A DNA stretch of 64,000 bases from VAZQ01 sp963758945 (lineage in GTDB: Bacteria > Pseudomonadota > Alphaproteobacteria > Rhizobiales > Xanthobacteraceae). A model generated the notes under the pieces. That model made no database searches, was not told the DNA's origin, and was given only the letters and a program-made list of their open reading frames with translations. This document shows positions 53,500 through 62,260 of the stretch, piece by piece. The stretch covers positions 1,116,001 through 1,180,000 of the forward strand of contig CAVWXY010000006.1 in the NCBI GenBank assembly GCA_963758945.1. Direction: 5' to 3'. The first letter of the stretch is position 1. Every line of letters begins with the position of its first letter. The position numbers and the translations under genes were made by a program.

Positions 53500-54678
53500 A
53501 TGGGACTTTCAGGCAAGTTCGCGACATCGTTGGCCGCCGCGGCCATCGTGTTCATCGCGTCATCGCACGACAACGCCGAGGCCGCCAACCTGGCAGGCCG
53601 CGACGTCAAGATCGGCTGCATGGTGCCCTTGACCGGAAAAGGCGCCGAGTGGGGCCAAGCCGCGAAGTTCTCCATGGAGTTCGCGGTCGAGGAAATCAAT
53701 GCGAAGGGCGGCATCGGCGGCGTGCCGATCAACCTCGTCTGCTACGACACCCAGACGCTGGAGCCTGAGGCGCTCAAGATGATCAGCCGGCTGGTCGAGC
53801 GCGACAAGGTCCTGGCCATCTCCGGACCGTGTTTCAGCTCCGAGTTCGAGGCGATCGCGCCGCAGCTCGACTCGCGGTTCAAGACCGTGATCAACTCCTA
53901 CTGCTCGGCCAAGCCGGGACTTTCGGCAATGAGCAAATGGGCCTTCCGCAACACGCTGACCAGCGACAAGCAGCTCAAACCGGTGGTTGCGGCATGGGTC
54001 AAGGAGTACAAGCCCAAGAAGGTCGTCATCATCTACGACGCCGAAGACGCGGTGTCCAAGGCGGAGGGCGACAAGATCATGCCGGTCCTTCTGAAAGAAA
54101 ACGGTGTCGAGGTGCTGGACAAACTCACCTACCGCACCAAGGACACGGACTACTCGGCGCAGATCACCAAGGCGAAAGCGCTGGGCGCCGATGGGATCGC
54201 GTTCGGCTCCTGCTACCAGAACGCCGCCGCGATAGCGAAAGAGGCGTACAAGCAGGGGCTCAAGGTTCCGATGGTCGGCGGCGCCTGTGCCGGCGCGCCC
54301 GGCTTCATCGACATTGCCGGCCAAGCCGCCGAGGGCGCCTACATGTCCTCCGCCGCCTGGCTCGACGATCCGCGGCCGGAGGTGCAGGCCTACACCAAGA
54401 AGGCCCTTGCGAAGAACAACGGCACGCTGCCGCCCTACAGTGGACCGCGGGCCTACGACATCATCTACGCCTACAAGCACTGCATCGAGTCGTCTGGCGT
54501 TACGAACAAGCCGAGCGACCTCGACTCCGACCGCGACAAGATCCGGGAGTGCCTCGCCGGTCTCAAGAATTTCCCCGGCGTCGCCGGCGAGATCACGATG
54601 GACGAGCACCGCGACGGGGCAGGTTCCAGTGCCATCCTCAAGGTGGTCAACGGCAAGTACGTCAACGTAGCCAAATAG
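53500..54678 (+). CDS. ABC transporter substrate-binding protein, LivK type (second set)
   Basis: Periplasmic type I binding protein of 392 residues. A signal peptide (KFATSLAAAAIVFIASSHDNAEA) is followed by DVKIGCMVPLTGKGAEWGQAAKFSMEFAVEEINAKGGIGG, the standard LivK opening, and later DYSAQITKAKALGADGIAFG. Several paired cysteines (GPCFSSEF, NSYCSAKPG, GSCYQNA, GGACAGA, KHCIESS, RECLAGL) could form disulfides. ATG 53500 has a TAGGAGGGA site; the open frame from 53419 is upstream leader. A clear terminator follows. The ligand is unknown; given the neighbours an aromatic or dicarboxylic acid is possible. Confidence 0.92.
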   Translation: MGLSGKFATSLAAAAIVFIASSHDNAEAANLAGRDVKIGCMVPLTGKGAEWGQAAKFSMEFAVEEINAKGGIGGVPINLVCYDTQTLEPEALKMISRLVERDKVLAISGPCFSSEFEAIAPQLDSRFKTVINSYCSAKPGLSAMSKWAFRNTLTSDKQLKPVVAAWVKEYKPKKVVIIYDAEDAVSKAEGDKIMPVLLKENGVEVLDKLTYRTKDTDYSAQITKAKALGADGIAFGSCYQNAAAIAKEAYKQGLKVPMVGGACAGAPGFIDIAGQAAEGAYMSSAAWLDDPRPEVQAYTKKALAKNNGTLPPYSGPRAYDIIYAYKHCIESSGVTNKPSDLDSDRDKIRECLAGLKNFPGVAGEITMDEHRDGAGSSAILKVVNGKYVNVAK

Positions 54679-54708
54679 CCAGGGTTGAAGAATCCTGCTT
54701 CCTTCTCG

Positions 54709-54740
54709 GGCGGTGCTCCATTATTGGGAGCGCCGCCTTT
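54709..54740 (+). terminator. Intrinsic terminator after the second liv operon
   Basis: GGCGGTGCTCC (54709-54719) pairs with GGAGCGCCGCC (54727-54737) over 11 bp with one G-T pair around an ATTATTG loop, followed by TTTGCC. It lies 30 bp after the binding-protein stop and ends the livHMGF-binding-protein transcript. Confidence 0.8.
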
Positions 54741-54974
54741 GCCTCTCGCTGTGCGAAGCCCGATCGTACCGAACTGTCTGCGAGTTCTGCACGACGCTTG
54801 CGAACGGATTCCGCAGAAATCGAAAAGCCGAAAATTGGAGGGATGCTGGCTTCGGTCGTTGCGCGAGCCGCCGGATCGTGCAGGAATTATGCGCTTTAAG
54901 GGTTGAAATGCGGATGATATCGTTGCCCGAAAAACGGCTATCAAAAAATGTTAGGAATTGGGGGATGCGCCGCC

Positions 54975-56645
54975 ATGCTGAAGGACACCATCGATCAGAT
55001 CCTGCCGGGGACCGCCGCACGCCGTCCGGACAAGACCGCGCTGATCTTCGGTGACACGACGTTCACTTATCGCCAGCTTGAACGGCTCAGCAATCAGGCC
55101 GCCAACGGGTTGAAGGCGCTCGGCGTCAAAAAGGGCGACCGCGTGACGCTGTTCGCGCAGAACAGCGGGGAGTGGGTGATCAGCTATATCGGCATCGCCA
55201 AGGCTGGCGGCGTCCTCAATCCGGTCAATGCCATGCTGACCGCGGATGAACTGGCCTATGTCGTCAAGGATTGCGGCGCGAGAGTGCTCATCACCACGTC
55301 GGAGCGCGCCAAGCCTGTCTTGCATCTCAGGGAAGACGGCAACTTGAAGGAGATCGTGGTCCTGGGCGGTGCAGCGCCGGAGGGTACGATTTCGTTCGAC
55401 GATCTGGTTACGGGGCAAGCCGACACGATCGAGCCGCCCGGGAACGCCGCTGGGGAGCTGTCCACGATTTGCTACACGTCCGGCACGACCGGATTTCCCA
55501 AGGGTGCGATGCTGAGCCACCGAAGCGTCGTATTGAATGCAGCGCTGACCGCGGCGATGAATGTGCGGACGCAGCACGATATCCAGTTCACCGGCCTGCC
55601 GCTGGCGCATGTCTACGGCACGGTCGTGATGAATCTGAGCTTTCTTCTGGGCCTCACGTTCGTGATGCTGGAAAAGTTCGATGCCCAGCAGGCACTCGAG
55701 TCGATTCAGCGCCACAAAGTGAGCGTTATCGACGGCGTGCCGACCATGTACCTTTACATGCTGGCGCATCCGGACTTTGAAAAATATGACCTGTCGTCGC
55801 TGCGGGTGGCGGTCGTCGGCGGGCAAGCCATGCCCGCCGCGAAGTCGACCGAATGGCTGGAGCGCACCGGCTCGCCGATGCTCGAGCTATGGGGCATGAC
55901 CGAACTGGCCGGTCCCGGCATCATGCAGCATGCTTACTGCGAAAACAGGCTGGGCTCGGTCGGAATCATGATGCCGTTCATGCAGGGGCGGATCGCCGAT
56001 CCGGCGGATCCGTCGAAGACCTTGTCGGACGGCCAAGTGGGCGAGCTGATGGTCAAGGGCCCGTTCACCATGCTCGGCTACTACGGCAACGAGAAGGCGA
56101 CCGCGGAAGCCATCGAGCCCGACGGCTGGCTGCATTCCGGCGATCTCTGCAAAATGGATGCGGACGGCTATTTCTACGTCGTCGATCGCAAGAAGGACAT
56201 GATCCTGACGGCGGGTTACAACATCTACCCGGCCGAGATCGAGCGCGTCATTTGCGGCCACCCGTCGGTCGCCATGGTCGGCGTCGGAGCCAAGCCGGAT
56301 CCGCACAAGGGCGAAATCGCCAAGGCCTATATCGTGCTCAAGGCCGGCGCTGCCGCGGATTCAAACGTCATCCTCGACTATTGCAGGCAGCATCTGGCCG
56401 CCTACAAGGTGCCGCGCGAGGTGCAATTTGTGCCTGGGCTGCCGACGACGTCGTCGGGCAAGATCATGCGGCGTGAGCTGAAGACGTTGGACCGGGATGC
56501 CCCCCGGCGGAGCAACCGGGCGAGCGCGCGCCGCGCCGCGCCGACGTGCCGCGGACCCTCGTCGCCGGCTCCGGCTGAAGACCGGCGCCGTCTGGCGACT
56601 ACGCGAAAAACGCCTGAATTCCCGTCTGCGCCCGGCCCAGAATGA
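54975..56645 (+). CDS. AMP-dependent acyl-CoA synthetase/ligase
   Basis: Adenylate-forming ligase of 556 residues. Seen are the phosphate loop ICYTSGTTGFPKGAML near residue 170, the A5 motif ELWGMTELAGPG, the A8 hinge block GWLHSGDLCKMDADGYFYVVDRKKDMIL and the A10 lysine in PTTSSGKIMRRELK near residue 500. The last 50 residues after A10 (arginine/proline-rich) match no family end and overlap the convergent gcdH by 47 bp; a C-rich run near 56500 may hide a frameshift that removes the true stop. ATG 54975 is preferred over 54948 because of a GGGGGA site. Candidate to activate the acid imported by the liv system. Confidence 0.88.
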   Translation: MLKDTIDQILPGTAARRPDKTALIFGDTTFTYRQLERLSNQAANGLKALGVKKGDRVTLFAQNSGEWVISYIGIAKAGGVLNPVNAMLTADELAYVVKDCGARVLITTSERAKPVLHLREDGNLKEIVVLGGAAPEGTISFDDLVTGQADTIEPPGNAAGELSTICYTSGTTGFPKGAMLSHRSVVLNAALTAAMNVRTQHDIQFTGLPLAHVYGTVVMNLSFLLGLTFVMLEKFDAQQALESIQRHKVSVIDGVPTMYLYMLAHPDFEKYDLSSLRVAVVGGQAMPAAKSTEWLERTGSPMLELWGMTELAGPGIMQHAYCENRLGSVGIMMPFMQGRIADPADPSKTLSDGQVGELMVKGPFTMLGYYGNEKATAEAIEPDGWLHSGDLCKMDADGYFYVVDRKKDMILTAGYNIYPAEIERVICGHPSVAMVGVGAKPDPHKGEIAKAYIVLKAGAAADSNVILDYCRQHLAAYKVPREVQFVPGLPTTSSGKIMRRELKTLDRDAPRRSNRASARRAAPTCRGPSSPAPAEDRRRLATTRKTPEFPSAPGPE

Positions 56646-57825
56646 GGGCATGAATGTCGTGGGTGCCTTCGTAGGTATTGACGGTCTCCAAGTTCACCAC
56701 ATGGCGCATGACGTGGAATTCGTCGCTGATGCCATTGGCGCCGTGCATATCGCGGGCGGCTCGGGCGATGTCCAGCGCCTTGCCGCAATTGTTGCGCTTG
56801 ATCAGTGAGATGGCCTCGGGTGCGAGCTTGCCGACGTCGAACAGCCGTCCCGCCTGCAGGCAGGCCTGCAGCCCGAGAGTTATCTCGGTCTGCATGTCGG
56901 CGAGCTTCTTCTGAACAAGCTGGTTGGCAGCCAACGGCCGGCCGAACTGCTTGCGGTCGAGCGTATATTGACGGGCCGCATGCCAGCAGAATTCGGCCGC
57001 ACCCATCGCCCCCCAGGCGATGCCGAAGCGCGCCCGGTTGAGGCAGCCGAACGGACCGGCCAGTCCGGTGACGTTCGGCAACAGGTTCTCCGCCGGCACG
57101 AAGACGTCATCCATCACGACTTGGCCGGTGATCGACGCGCGCAGGCTCAGCTTGCCCTCGATCCTCGGTGTGGAAAGCCCCTTCATGCCGCGCTCCAGCG
57201 CGAAACCGCGGATCACGTCGTCATCGGTCTTCGCCCAAACCACCAGCACGTCGGCGATTGGCGAGTTCGTGATCCATGTCTTGCTTCCGGTCATGCGGAA
57301 GCCGCGATCGACGGACCTGGCCCGCGTCGTCATCGAGCCCGGATCGGAGCCATGATCCGGCTCGGTCAGACCGAAGCAGCCCACCCACTCGCCGCTTGCG
57401 AGCTTGGGCAGATACTTCATCCGCTGCTCCTCGGTGCCGTAAGCGTAGATCGGATGCATGACCAAGGAGCTTTGCACGCTCATTGCCGAGCGGTAGCACG
57501 AATCGACCCGTTCCGCTTCGCGAGCCACCAGCCCGTACGCCACATAGCTCGTGCCGGAGCCACCATATCTTTCGGGCAGCGTCGATCCGAGCAGACCGAG
57601 CTCGCCCAACTCGCTTATGATGCCGCGGTCGAACTCTTCGGCGCGGTTCGCCATCAGGATCCGCGGCATCAGCTTGTCCTGACAGTAGGTGCGCGCAGTG
57701 TCGCGGATCATCCGCTCGTCTTCCGTCAGCTGACTTTCCAGCAACAACGGATCGTCCCACTGAAAGGCGCCGTATTTGTTGGCGGAAACGGTCTCGACTT
57801 TCTTGGGTAGAACCATTTGGTTCAT
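56599..57825 (-). CDS. gcdH: Glutaryl-CoA dehydrogenase
   Basis: FAD acyl-CoA dehydrogenase of 408 residues that oxidises and decarboxylates glutaryl-CoA to crotonyl-CoA. Supporting features are the start FQWDDPLLLESQLTEDERMIRDTAR, CFGLTEPDHGSDPGSMTTRA, DRKQFGRPLAANQLVQKKLADMQTEI and the C-terminal catalytic TYEGTHDIHALILGRAQTGIQAF, which is the hallmark end of GcdH. ATG 57825 has AGGAGA upstream. It is the promoter-distal member of a reverse-strand run after the TPR gene (53 bp) and the molybdenum hydroxylase genes. It places the island on the route of lysine, tryptophan or benzoyl-CoA-type breakdown to crotonyl-CoA. Confidence 0.93.
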   Translation of the reverse strand: MNQMVLPKKVETVSANKYGAFQWDDPLLLESQLTEDERMIRDTARTYCQDKLMPRILMANRAEEFDRGIISELGELGLLGSTLPERYGGSGTSYVAYGLVAREAERVDSCYRSAMSVQSSLVMHPIYAYGTEEQRMKYLPKLASGEWVGCFGLTEPDHGSDPGSMTTRARSVDRGFRMTGSKTWITNSPIADVLVVWAKTDDDVIRGFALERGMKGLSTPRIEGKLSLRASITGQVVMDDVFVPAENLLPNVTGLAGPFGCLNRARFGIAWGAMGAAEFCWHAARQYTLDRKQFGRPLAANQLVQKKLADMQTEITLGLQACLQAGRLFDVGKLAPEAISLIKRNNCGKALDIARAARDMHGANGISDEFHVMRHVVNLETVNTYEGTHDIHALILGRAQTGIQAFFA

Positions 57826-57878
57826 GTCGATCTCTCCTGCGGTCCAGGGGCCCGTCTACGTCACCGCCCCGGTCAAGC

Positions 57879-59267
57879 TCATGCACCGGCCTCGGACGCC
57901 ATCTCGCCTCGCTTTTTCGCTGCTTGCGCGCGCTCGGTCTCGCCCAGCGCGACCAGTATGCCGGAATATGACTCCCAGCTTTTCTTCCTTGTCCCGCGAC
58001 TCAGCACGCGTTCGGAGAGCAGACTGCGGGCTACGGACAGCCTGTTGGCGCGCACCGCCGCATCGCAGATGATCTGCGAGAACAAGTCGCGCTGCGCATG
58101 GCTGCCGCCGACCGTCGCGAGTTCGTGACGCATCGGCCACAAGAGGTCACATGCCTTGTCATGGTTGCCCAACTCATAGGCAACTATACCTTCGCACAAG
58201 GGGATAAGGACGTTCTTCGTGGCCTGCGCCCGCCACCCTTCGTTCCGCGCTGCAAAGGCCGCCATGGACTCGATGTGGCGTCGCGCCGCGTCGAAGTTTC
58301 CGTTCGCGGCGAGTGCGAGACAGAAATGCGCATCCCTGAACGGGAGCATGTGGTCATGGATGCGCTTTTCGGCGTGTTCGGCGAGCGCCTTCCAGCGCTC
58401 GCCCACGTCCACGCCGCTCATCTGGAGACGCTTGAGCAGCGCGGCCTGGTTCGACACGTCCACATAGGTCTCGGAATTCACCGAGCACAGCTCGTTATCG
58501 TAGAGGCTCAGCGCCCGATCATATTTGCCCTGCGCCAGGCAGAACAATGCCGCGTGCCACCAGACGTGCGCCTTGAACGGGTTCTTGTGGGCCCATTGGT
58601 CCCGCGAGTAGTCCAGCCATTTAACGCCCTCGGCGGACCGCCCCTGCATTTCCAGGACGTGGGCGACGGAGTGGATAGCCCAAAGATCTCCCGGGTTTCG
58701 CTCGACGGCTTGGCGCCCCCAGCGTTCCGCTTCCTCGTAGGCACCGCACTCCTCGAGGGCGTAAGCGTACATGCCTTGCACGCATCCATATCCAGGAACC
58801 TCGTCGCTCCACTCGCCGAGGACGCCCGCTACGACCGACCGCATGACGTGGCTGCGTCCGGCATAGAAGCTCATTGTGTGGTGGAGCTTGAGGGCGAGGA
58901 GGTCGAGCGGAAAATCCGCAAGGACCTCCTCCCAATGAAAGCACGCCTTCATGATATCGCCGGCCGCCCACGCCTCCAGAGCCTCGACGTGCAAGCGCTC
59001 GCGTCGCGTGGCTGCATCGAGATTCGAGCGAATCTCATCGAGGGTCTGCTGAACCTTCGGCAGGATGGCCTTGTTCTCCAGCATCAACAGGAAGTAGCCG
59101 CGAAAGCATTGAGCAAGCACAAAAGCAGGGTCCTGCTCCAGCGCCGCCTTGACCTGGCCGGAAGCCGTCACACGATAATCGAGAAAATCCGTGACGGCTT
59201 GATCGATATGCCCAGCCGCGCTCTTGCTCGAGGTCGTGAGCTCAAGTCCTCGGGAATCCAGCTGCAT
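57879..59267 (-). CDS. Tetratricopeptide repeat protein, TTC38-like
   Basis: TPR protein of 462 residues of the TTC38 family, about ten helical repeats, no signal peptide and no enzyme motif. Blocks such as PGYGCVQGMYAYALEECGAYEEAERWGRQAVERNPGDLWAIHSVAHVLEMQGRSAEGVKWL and HVWWHAALFCLAQGKYDRALSLYD are the family core. Function is unknown in bacteria; human TTC38 is likewise uncharacterised. In this run it lies between coxL (54 bp) and gcdH (53 bp), which suggests co-expression with a catabolic operon, perhaps as a scaffold or a factor for enzyme assembly. Confidence 0.88.
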   Translation of the reverse strand: MQLDSRGLELTTSSKSAAGHIDQAVTDFLDYRVTASGQVKAALEQDPAFVLAQCFRGYFLLMLENKAILPKVQQTLDEIRSNLDAATRRERLHVEALEAWAAGDIMKACFHWEEVLADFPLDLLALKLHHTMSFYAGRSHVMRSVVAGVLGEWSDEVPGYGCVQGMYAYALEECGAYEEAERWGRQAVERNPGDLWAIHSVAHVLEMQGRSAEGVKWLDYSRDQWAHKNPFKAHVWWHAALFCLAQGKYDRALSLYDNELCSVNSETYVDVSNQAALLKRLQMSGVDVGERWKALAEHAEKRIHDHMLPFRDAHFCLALAANGNFDAARRHIESMAAFAARNEGWRAQATKNVLIPLCEGIVAYELGNHDKACDLLWPMRHELATVGGSHAQRDLFSQIICDAAVRANRLSVARSLLSERVLSRGTRKKSWESYSGILVALGETERAQAAKKRGEMASEAGA

Positions 59268-59321
59268 GCGGGTTCATTCCAATTCAAACCTGACGTCCAC
59301 TGATCCATCTGACGACGGCGA

Positions 59322-61721
59322 TCACGAGCGCAGTCCTCTTCCACCCGTTTCCGATTCAGGCTCCCTCGGGAGCACGCCCAATCCCTTGAGCACGCGTTCC
59401 GGGGTCGCCGGGAACTCGTGAATGTCGCCGCCCCGGCGGCTCAGCGCGTCGGCAACCGCGCAGGCCACGGCGCCCAGCGCGCCGATGATCGAGCCTTCGC
59501 CGCAGCCTTTGAAGCCGCCCAGCGCCCCGGAGGGCGCGTTGGCGTGATGCAGCTCGATTCTGGGAATCTCCAAAGCGGAAGGGACCAGGTAGTCGGCGAG
59601 CGTCACCGTCCGCGGTTGACCGGCGTCATCATACACGAGCTCCTCCAAGAGCGCCTCTCCAATGCCTTGGGCGATGCCGCCGATGATCTGCCCCTCAACG
59701 ACTGCCGGATTTATGACGGTGCCGACGTCTTCCGCGGCCACGTAGCGCACGATCTTCACCTGGCCGGTTTGCGGATCGACGTCCACCACGGCGATATGCG
59801 CGCCACCCGCAAAGCTGCCGAATTTGGGGTCGTAGAAAGCAGTGACCTCAAAGCCCGGATTGAGCTCCGGCGGGATGTGCTTGGCGGAGAAATAGCTCTG
59901 CTCCGCCATCTTGCGAAGCGGCAAGCTTTTGGAGCGGTCGATCGTCTGTACGACGCTGTCGACGATGGTGAGCTCGTCGGCAGGCGCCTGCAGCAGCATG
60001 CCGCCCAGGGCCAGGATACGTCGGCGCAGCTCGCGCGCGGCCTGAATGACGGCCCCGCTGCCGAACACGGCGGTGCGCGACGCGAAGGTGCCGAAACCGT
60101 ACGGCGCCGTGGCGGTGTCGTTGGTCAGGCTGGTGATGTCGGAGAGCCGCATGCCGAGCTCGTCCGACGCCACTTGCCTGAGCGCCGTGATGATCCGCTG
60201 GCCTTGGGATGGGAGCGCCGCCGCGATGGTGAGGACCCCGGTCGTTTCCAGGCGCAGAGTCACGGCGTCGCGGCCGGGCTGCAGCAGGGTTCCGGGACCG
60301 ACCGCCGTGCTCGTGCCGAGGCCGGTGAGCTCGGCATAGCAGGATACGCCGATGCCGCGGAGCGTGCCGTTGGCCAGGGCCTCGCGTTGCTCGGCGCGCA
60401 GCCGCTCATATTGCGCCTTCTCGGTCGCGAGCTGCAGGCACGGCAAGTAGTTGACATTGTCGTGCACGAGGTTGTTTACGTTGCGATAGGGCATCGCCTC
60501 GACGGGAATCAGGTTGCGCCGGCGCACCTCCACCGGGTCGAGGTCGAGGCGCCGCGCCACCTCGTCCAGCAGCAGCTCCAGCGACGCCGACGCCGATGGG
60601 CGCCCCACTGCGCGGTAGGGGCCGACCGGCGTCTTGTTGGTGGCCACGCCGCGGGTGCGGTAATGCAGGGCTCCGATCTTGTAGGGCCCGGGCATGAGGC
60701 CGGCGGTCTGCAGCGGCTCCATGCCGGCCGACCAGAGATAGGTGGAGTATGCTCCGACATCGACCCAGATATCGGAGCTGAGCGCGAGGATGCGGCCTTC
60801 CCGGTCCGCCGCCGCCGCCACTTCGATGTACTGGTCGCGGGCATGGGTGGAGGCAACCATGTTCTCGAGGCGGTCTTCCACCCACTTCACCGGGCGGCGC
60901 AGCCCGAGCGCGAGATAGGCGCAGACGAACTCCTCGGGATAAATCGACGCCTTCTGGCCGAAGCCGCCGCCGGTGTGCGGGACGATGACCCGAACCTCGT
61001 TCTCGGGCAGACGCAGATGCTCGGCGATGTAGTGGCGCACGACATAGGGGAGCTGGTGGCTGATCCACACGGTGAGCACGAACGTACTTTCCCGATAGGC
61101 GGCCACGCAGCCCCGGCTTTCCAGGCACAGCGCCTGCTTGCGGCCGATGCGGAACTTCCGCTTGACCACGAGATGAGCATTGCGAAACGCCTCATCGACG
61201 TTGCCGCGCTCGAACTCTCGCTTGATGAGGTAGTTGTTCGGACAGGTATCATGCACGAGCGGAGCATCGTCGCGCTCGCCTAAGCGTGGATCGGTGACCG
61301 CCGGCAACGGGTGATAGTCGACCTCGATGAGGTCCGCCGCGTCTTCGGCGGTGGCGCGGTCCTCGGCGACGACCGCACATATCGCCTCGCCGCAGAACCG
61401 CACCTTATCGACCGCGAGCCAGTGCTGAATCGACTCGCCGCCGGAGAAACGGTTGGGCATGCTGCGAAAGGGATCGACCTTTCCCAGGAGCTCCTTGCCG
61501 GTCAGCACCTTGATGACGCCGGGCAGCTCCCGCGCCGCGCTCGTGTCGACGGAGCGCAGGTGGGCGTGGGCGTGCTGACTGCGCAGAAAGGCCACATGGT
61601 ACGTGCCCGGCAGCCGGATGTCGTTGAGGAAGCGGCCATCACCCTCGACCAGCGGGATCGCCTCGTCCGGCAGCACCGACGTCCCGACAGCCCTCCGGTT
61701 GACGAAGCGCGTATCCGACAT
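59322..61721 (-). CDS. Molybdenum hydroxylase large subunit (CoxL/xanthine dehydrogenase family)
   Basis: Molybdopterin-binding catalytic subunit of 799 residues. The active-site loop reads PYRAVGRPSASASLELLLD; this lacks the CSFR of form I CO dehydrogenase and fits the form II/xanthine-dehydrogenase type, so hydroxylation of an N-heteroaromatic, aldehyde or acid is likelier than CO oxidation. The catalytic glutamate lies in FKGCGEGSIIGALGAV. Cofactor blocks VPHTGGGFGQKASIYPEEFVCAYLAL, GSGAVIQAARELRRRIL and YRTRGVATNKTPVGPYRA are intact. ATG 61721 overlaps the 2Fe-2S subunit's stop. No CoxG/CoxD/MoaA-type maturation gene is in the window, though XdhC-like factors may be outside. Confidence 0.92.
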   Translation of the reverse strand: MSDTRFVNRRAVGTSVLPDEAIPLVEGDGRFLNDIRLPGTYHVAFLRSQHAHAHLRSVDTSAARELPGVIKVLTGKELLGKVDPFRSMPNRFSGGESIQHWLAVDKVRFCGEAICAVVAEDRATAEDAADLIEVDYHPLPAVTDPRLGERDDAPLVHDTCPNNYLIKREFERGNVDEAFRNAHLVVKRKFRIGRKQALCLESRGCVAAYRESTFVLTVWISHQLPYVVRHYIAEHLRLPENEVRVIVPHTGGGFGQKASIYPEEFVCAYLALGLRRPVKWVEDRLENMVASTHARDQYIEVAAAADREGRILALSSDIWVDVGAYSTYLWSAGMEPLQTAGLMPGPYKIGALHYRTRGVATNKTPVGPYRAVGRPSASASLELLLDEVARRLDLDPVEVRRRNLIPVEAMPYRNVNNLVHDNVNYLPCLQLATEKAQYERLRAEQREALANGTLRGIGVSCYAELTGLGTSTAVGPGTLLQPGRDAVTLRLETTGVLTIAAALPSQGQRIITALRQVASDELGMRLSDITSLTNDTATAPYGFGTFASRTAVFGSGAVIQAARELRRRILALGGMLLQAPADELTIVDSVVQTIDRSKSLPLRKMAEQSYFSAKHIPPELNPGFEVTAFYDPKFGSFAGGAHIAVVDVDPQTGQVKIVRYVAAEDVGTVINPAVVEGQIIGGIAQGIGEALLEELVYDDAGQPRTVTLADYLVPSALEIPRIELHHANAPSGALGGFKGCGEGSIIGALGAVACAVADALSRRGGDIHEFPATPERVLKGLGVLPREPESETGGRGLRS

Positions 61722-62260
61722 CAGACAAACTCCCCCCCGCGCGAACCGCTGCCCCGCGTTTTCCCGGTTTCGCCTTTTTCGGGCCGCTGCTGCTTGCGTG
61801 CCGCTGCCAGCACGGCATCGACGATGGCCTGGTAGCCGGTACAGCGGCAAATGTTGCCCGACAACGCTTCACGCACCTCCTGCTCGTCGGGATCTGGGTT
61901 ATCCCGCAACAGCTCGATCGCGGTGATGAGAAACCCCGGCGTGCAATAGCCGCATTGCAATGCGAAGTTCTCGTGGAAGGCTTGCTGCAGCGGGTGGCGC
62001 GTGCCGTCTTCGGCGCGCAGGCCTTCTATGGTGACGATATCTGCGCCATCGGCTTGCACGGCCAGCGTAAGGCACGAGCGCGCGCTGCGCCCATTCATGG
62101 AGATCGTGCAGGCGCCGCACACGCCATGCTCGCAGCCTAGATGCGTGCCGGTGAGATGCAGATGCTCCCGCAGGAAGTCCGCCAGCGACAAGCGTACCGG
62201 AACGGTCTTCTCGTAGGTCCTGCCGTTCACGGTCAGCTGGATGCGTTGCTCCCTAGCCAA
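61721..62260 (-). CDS. (2Fe-2S)-binding small subunit (CoxS-like)
   Basis: Electron-transfer subunit of 179 residues with two clusters. The plant-ferredoxin-type cysteines are seen in GCEHGVCGACTISMNG and RSC; the alpha-helical domain has QCGYCTPGFLI and GNICRCTGYQAIVDAV. It would pass electrons from the molybdenum site in the large subunit to the FAD subunit. The C-terminal tail after the second motif is unusually long and basic (KGETGKTRGSGSRGGEF). Coupled by ATGA overlap to the large subunit and by an 8-bp overlap to the FAD subunit. Confidence 0.95.
   Translation of the reverse strand: MAREQRIQLTVNGRTYEKTVPVRLSLADFLREHLHLTGTHLGCEHGVCGACTISMNGRSARSCLTLAVQADGADIVTIEGLRAEDGTRHPLQQAFHENFALQCGYCTPGFLITAIELLRDNPDPDEQEVREALSGNICRCTGYQAIVDAVLAAARKQQRPEKGETGKTRGSGSRGGEFV

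Noticed and set aside
59418..61283. 621-residue ORF on the + strand
   Set aside because: Fully antisense to the molybdenum hydroxylase large subunit, which has clear family motifs; a high-GC shadow frame with no recognisable domain.
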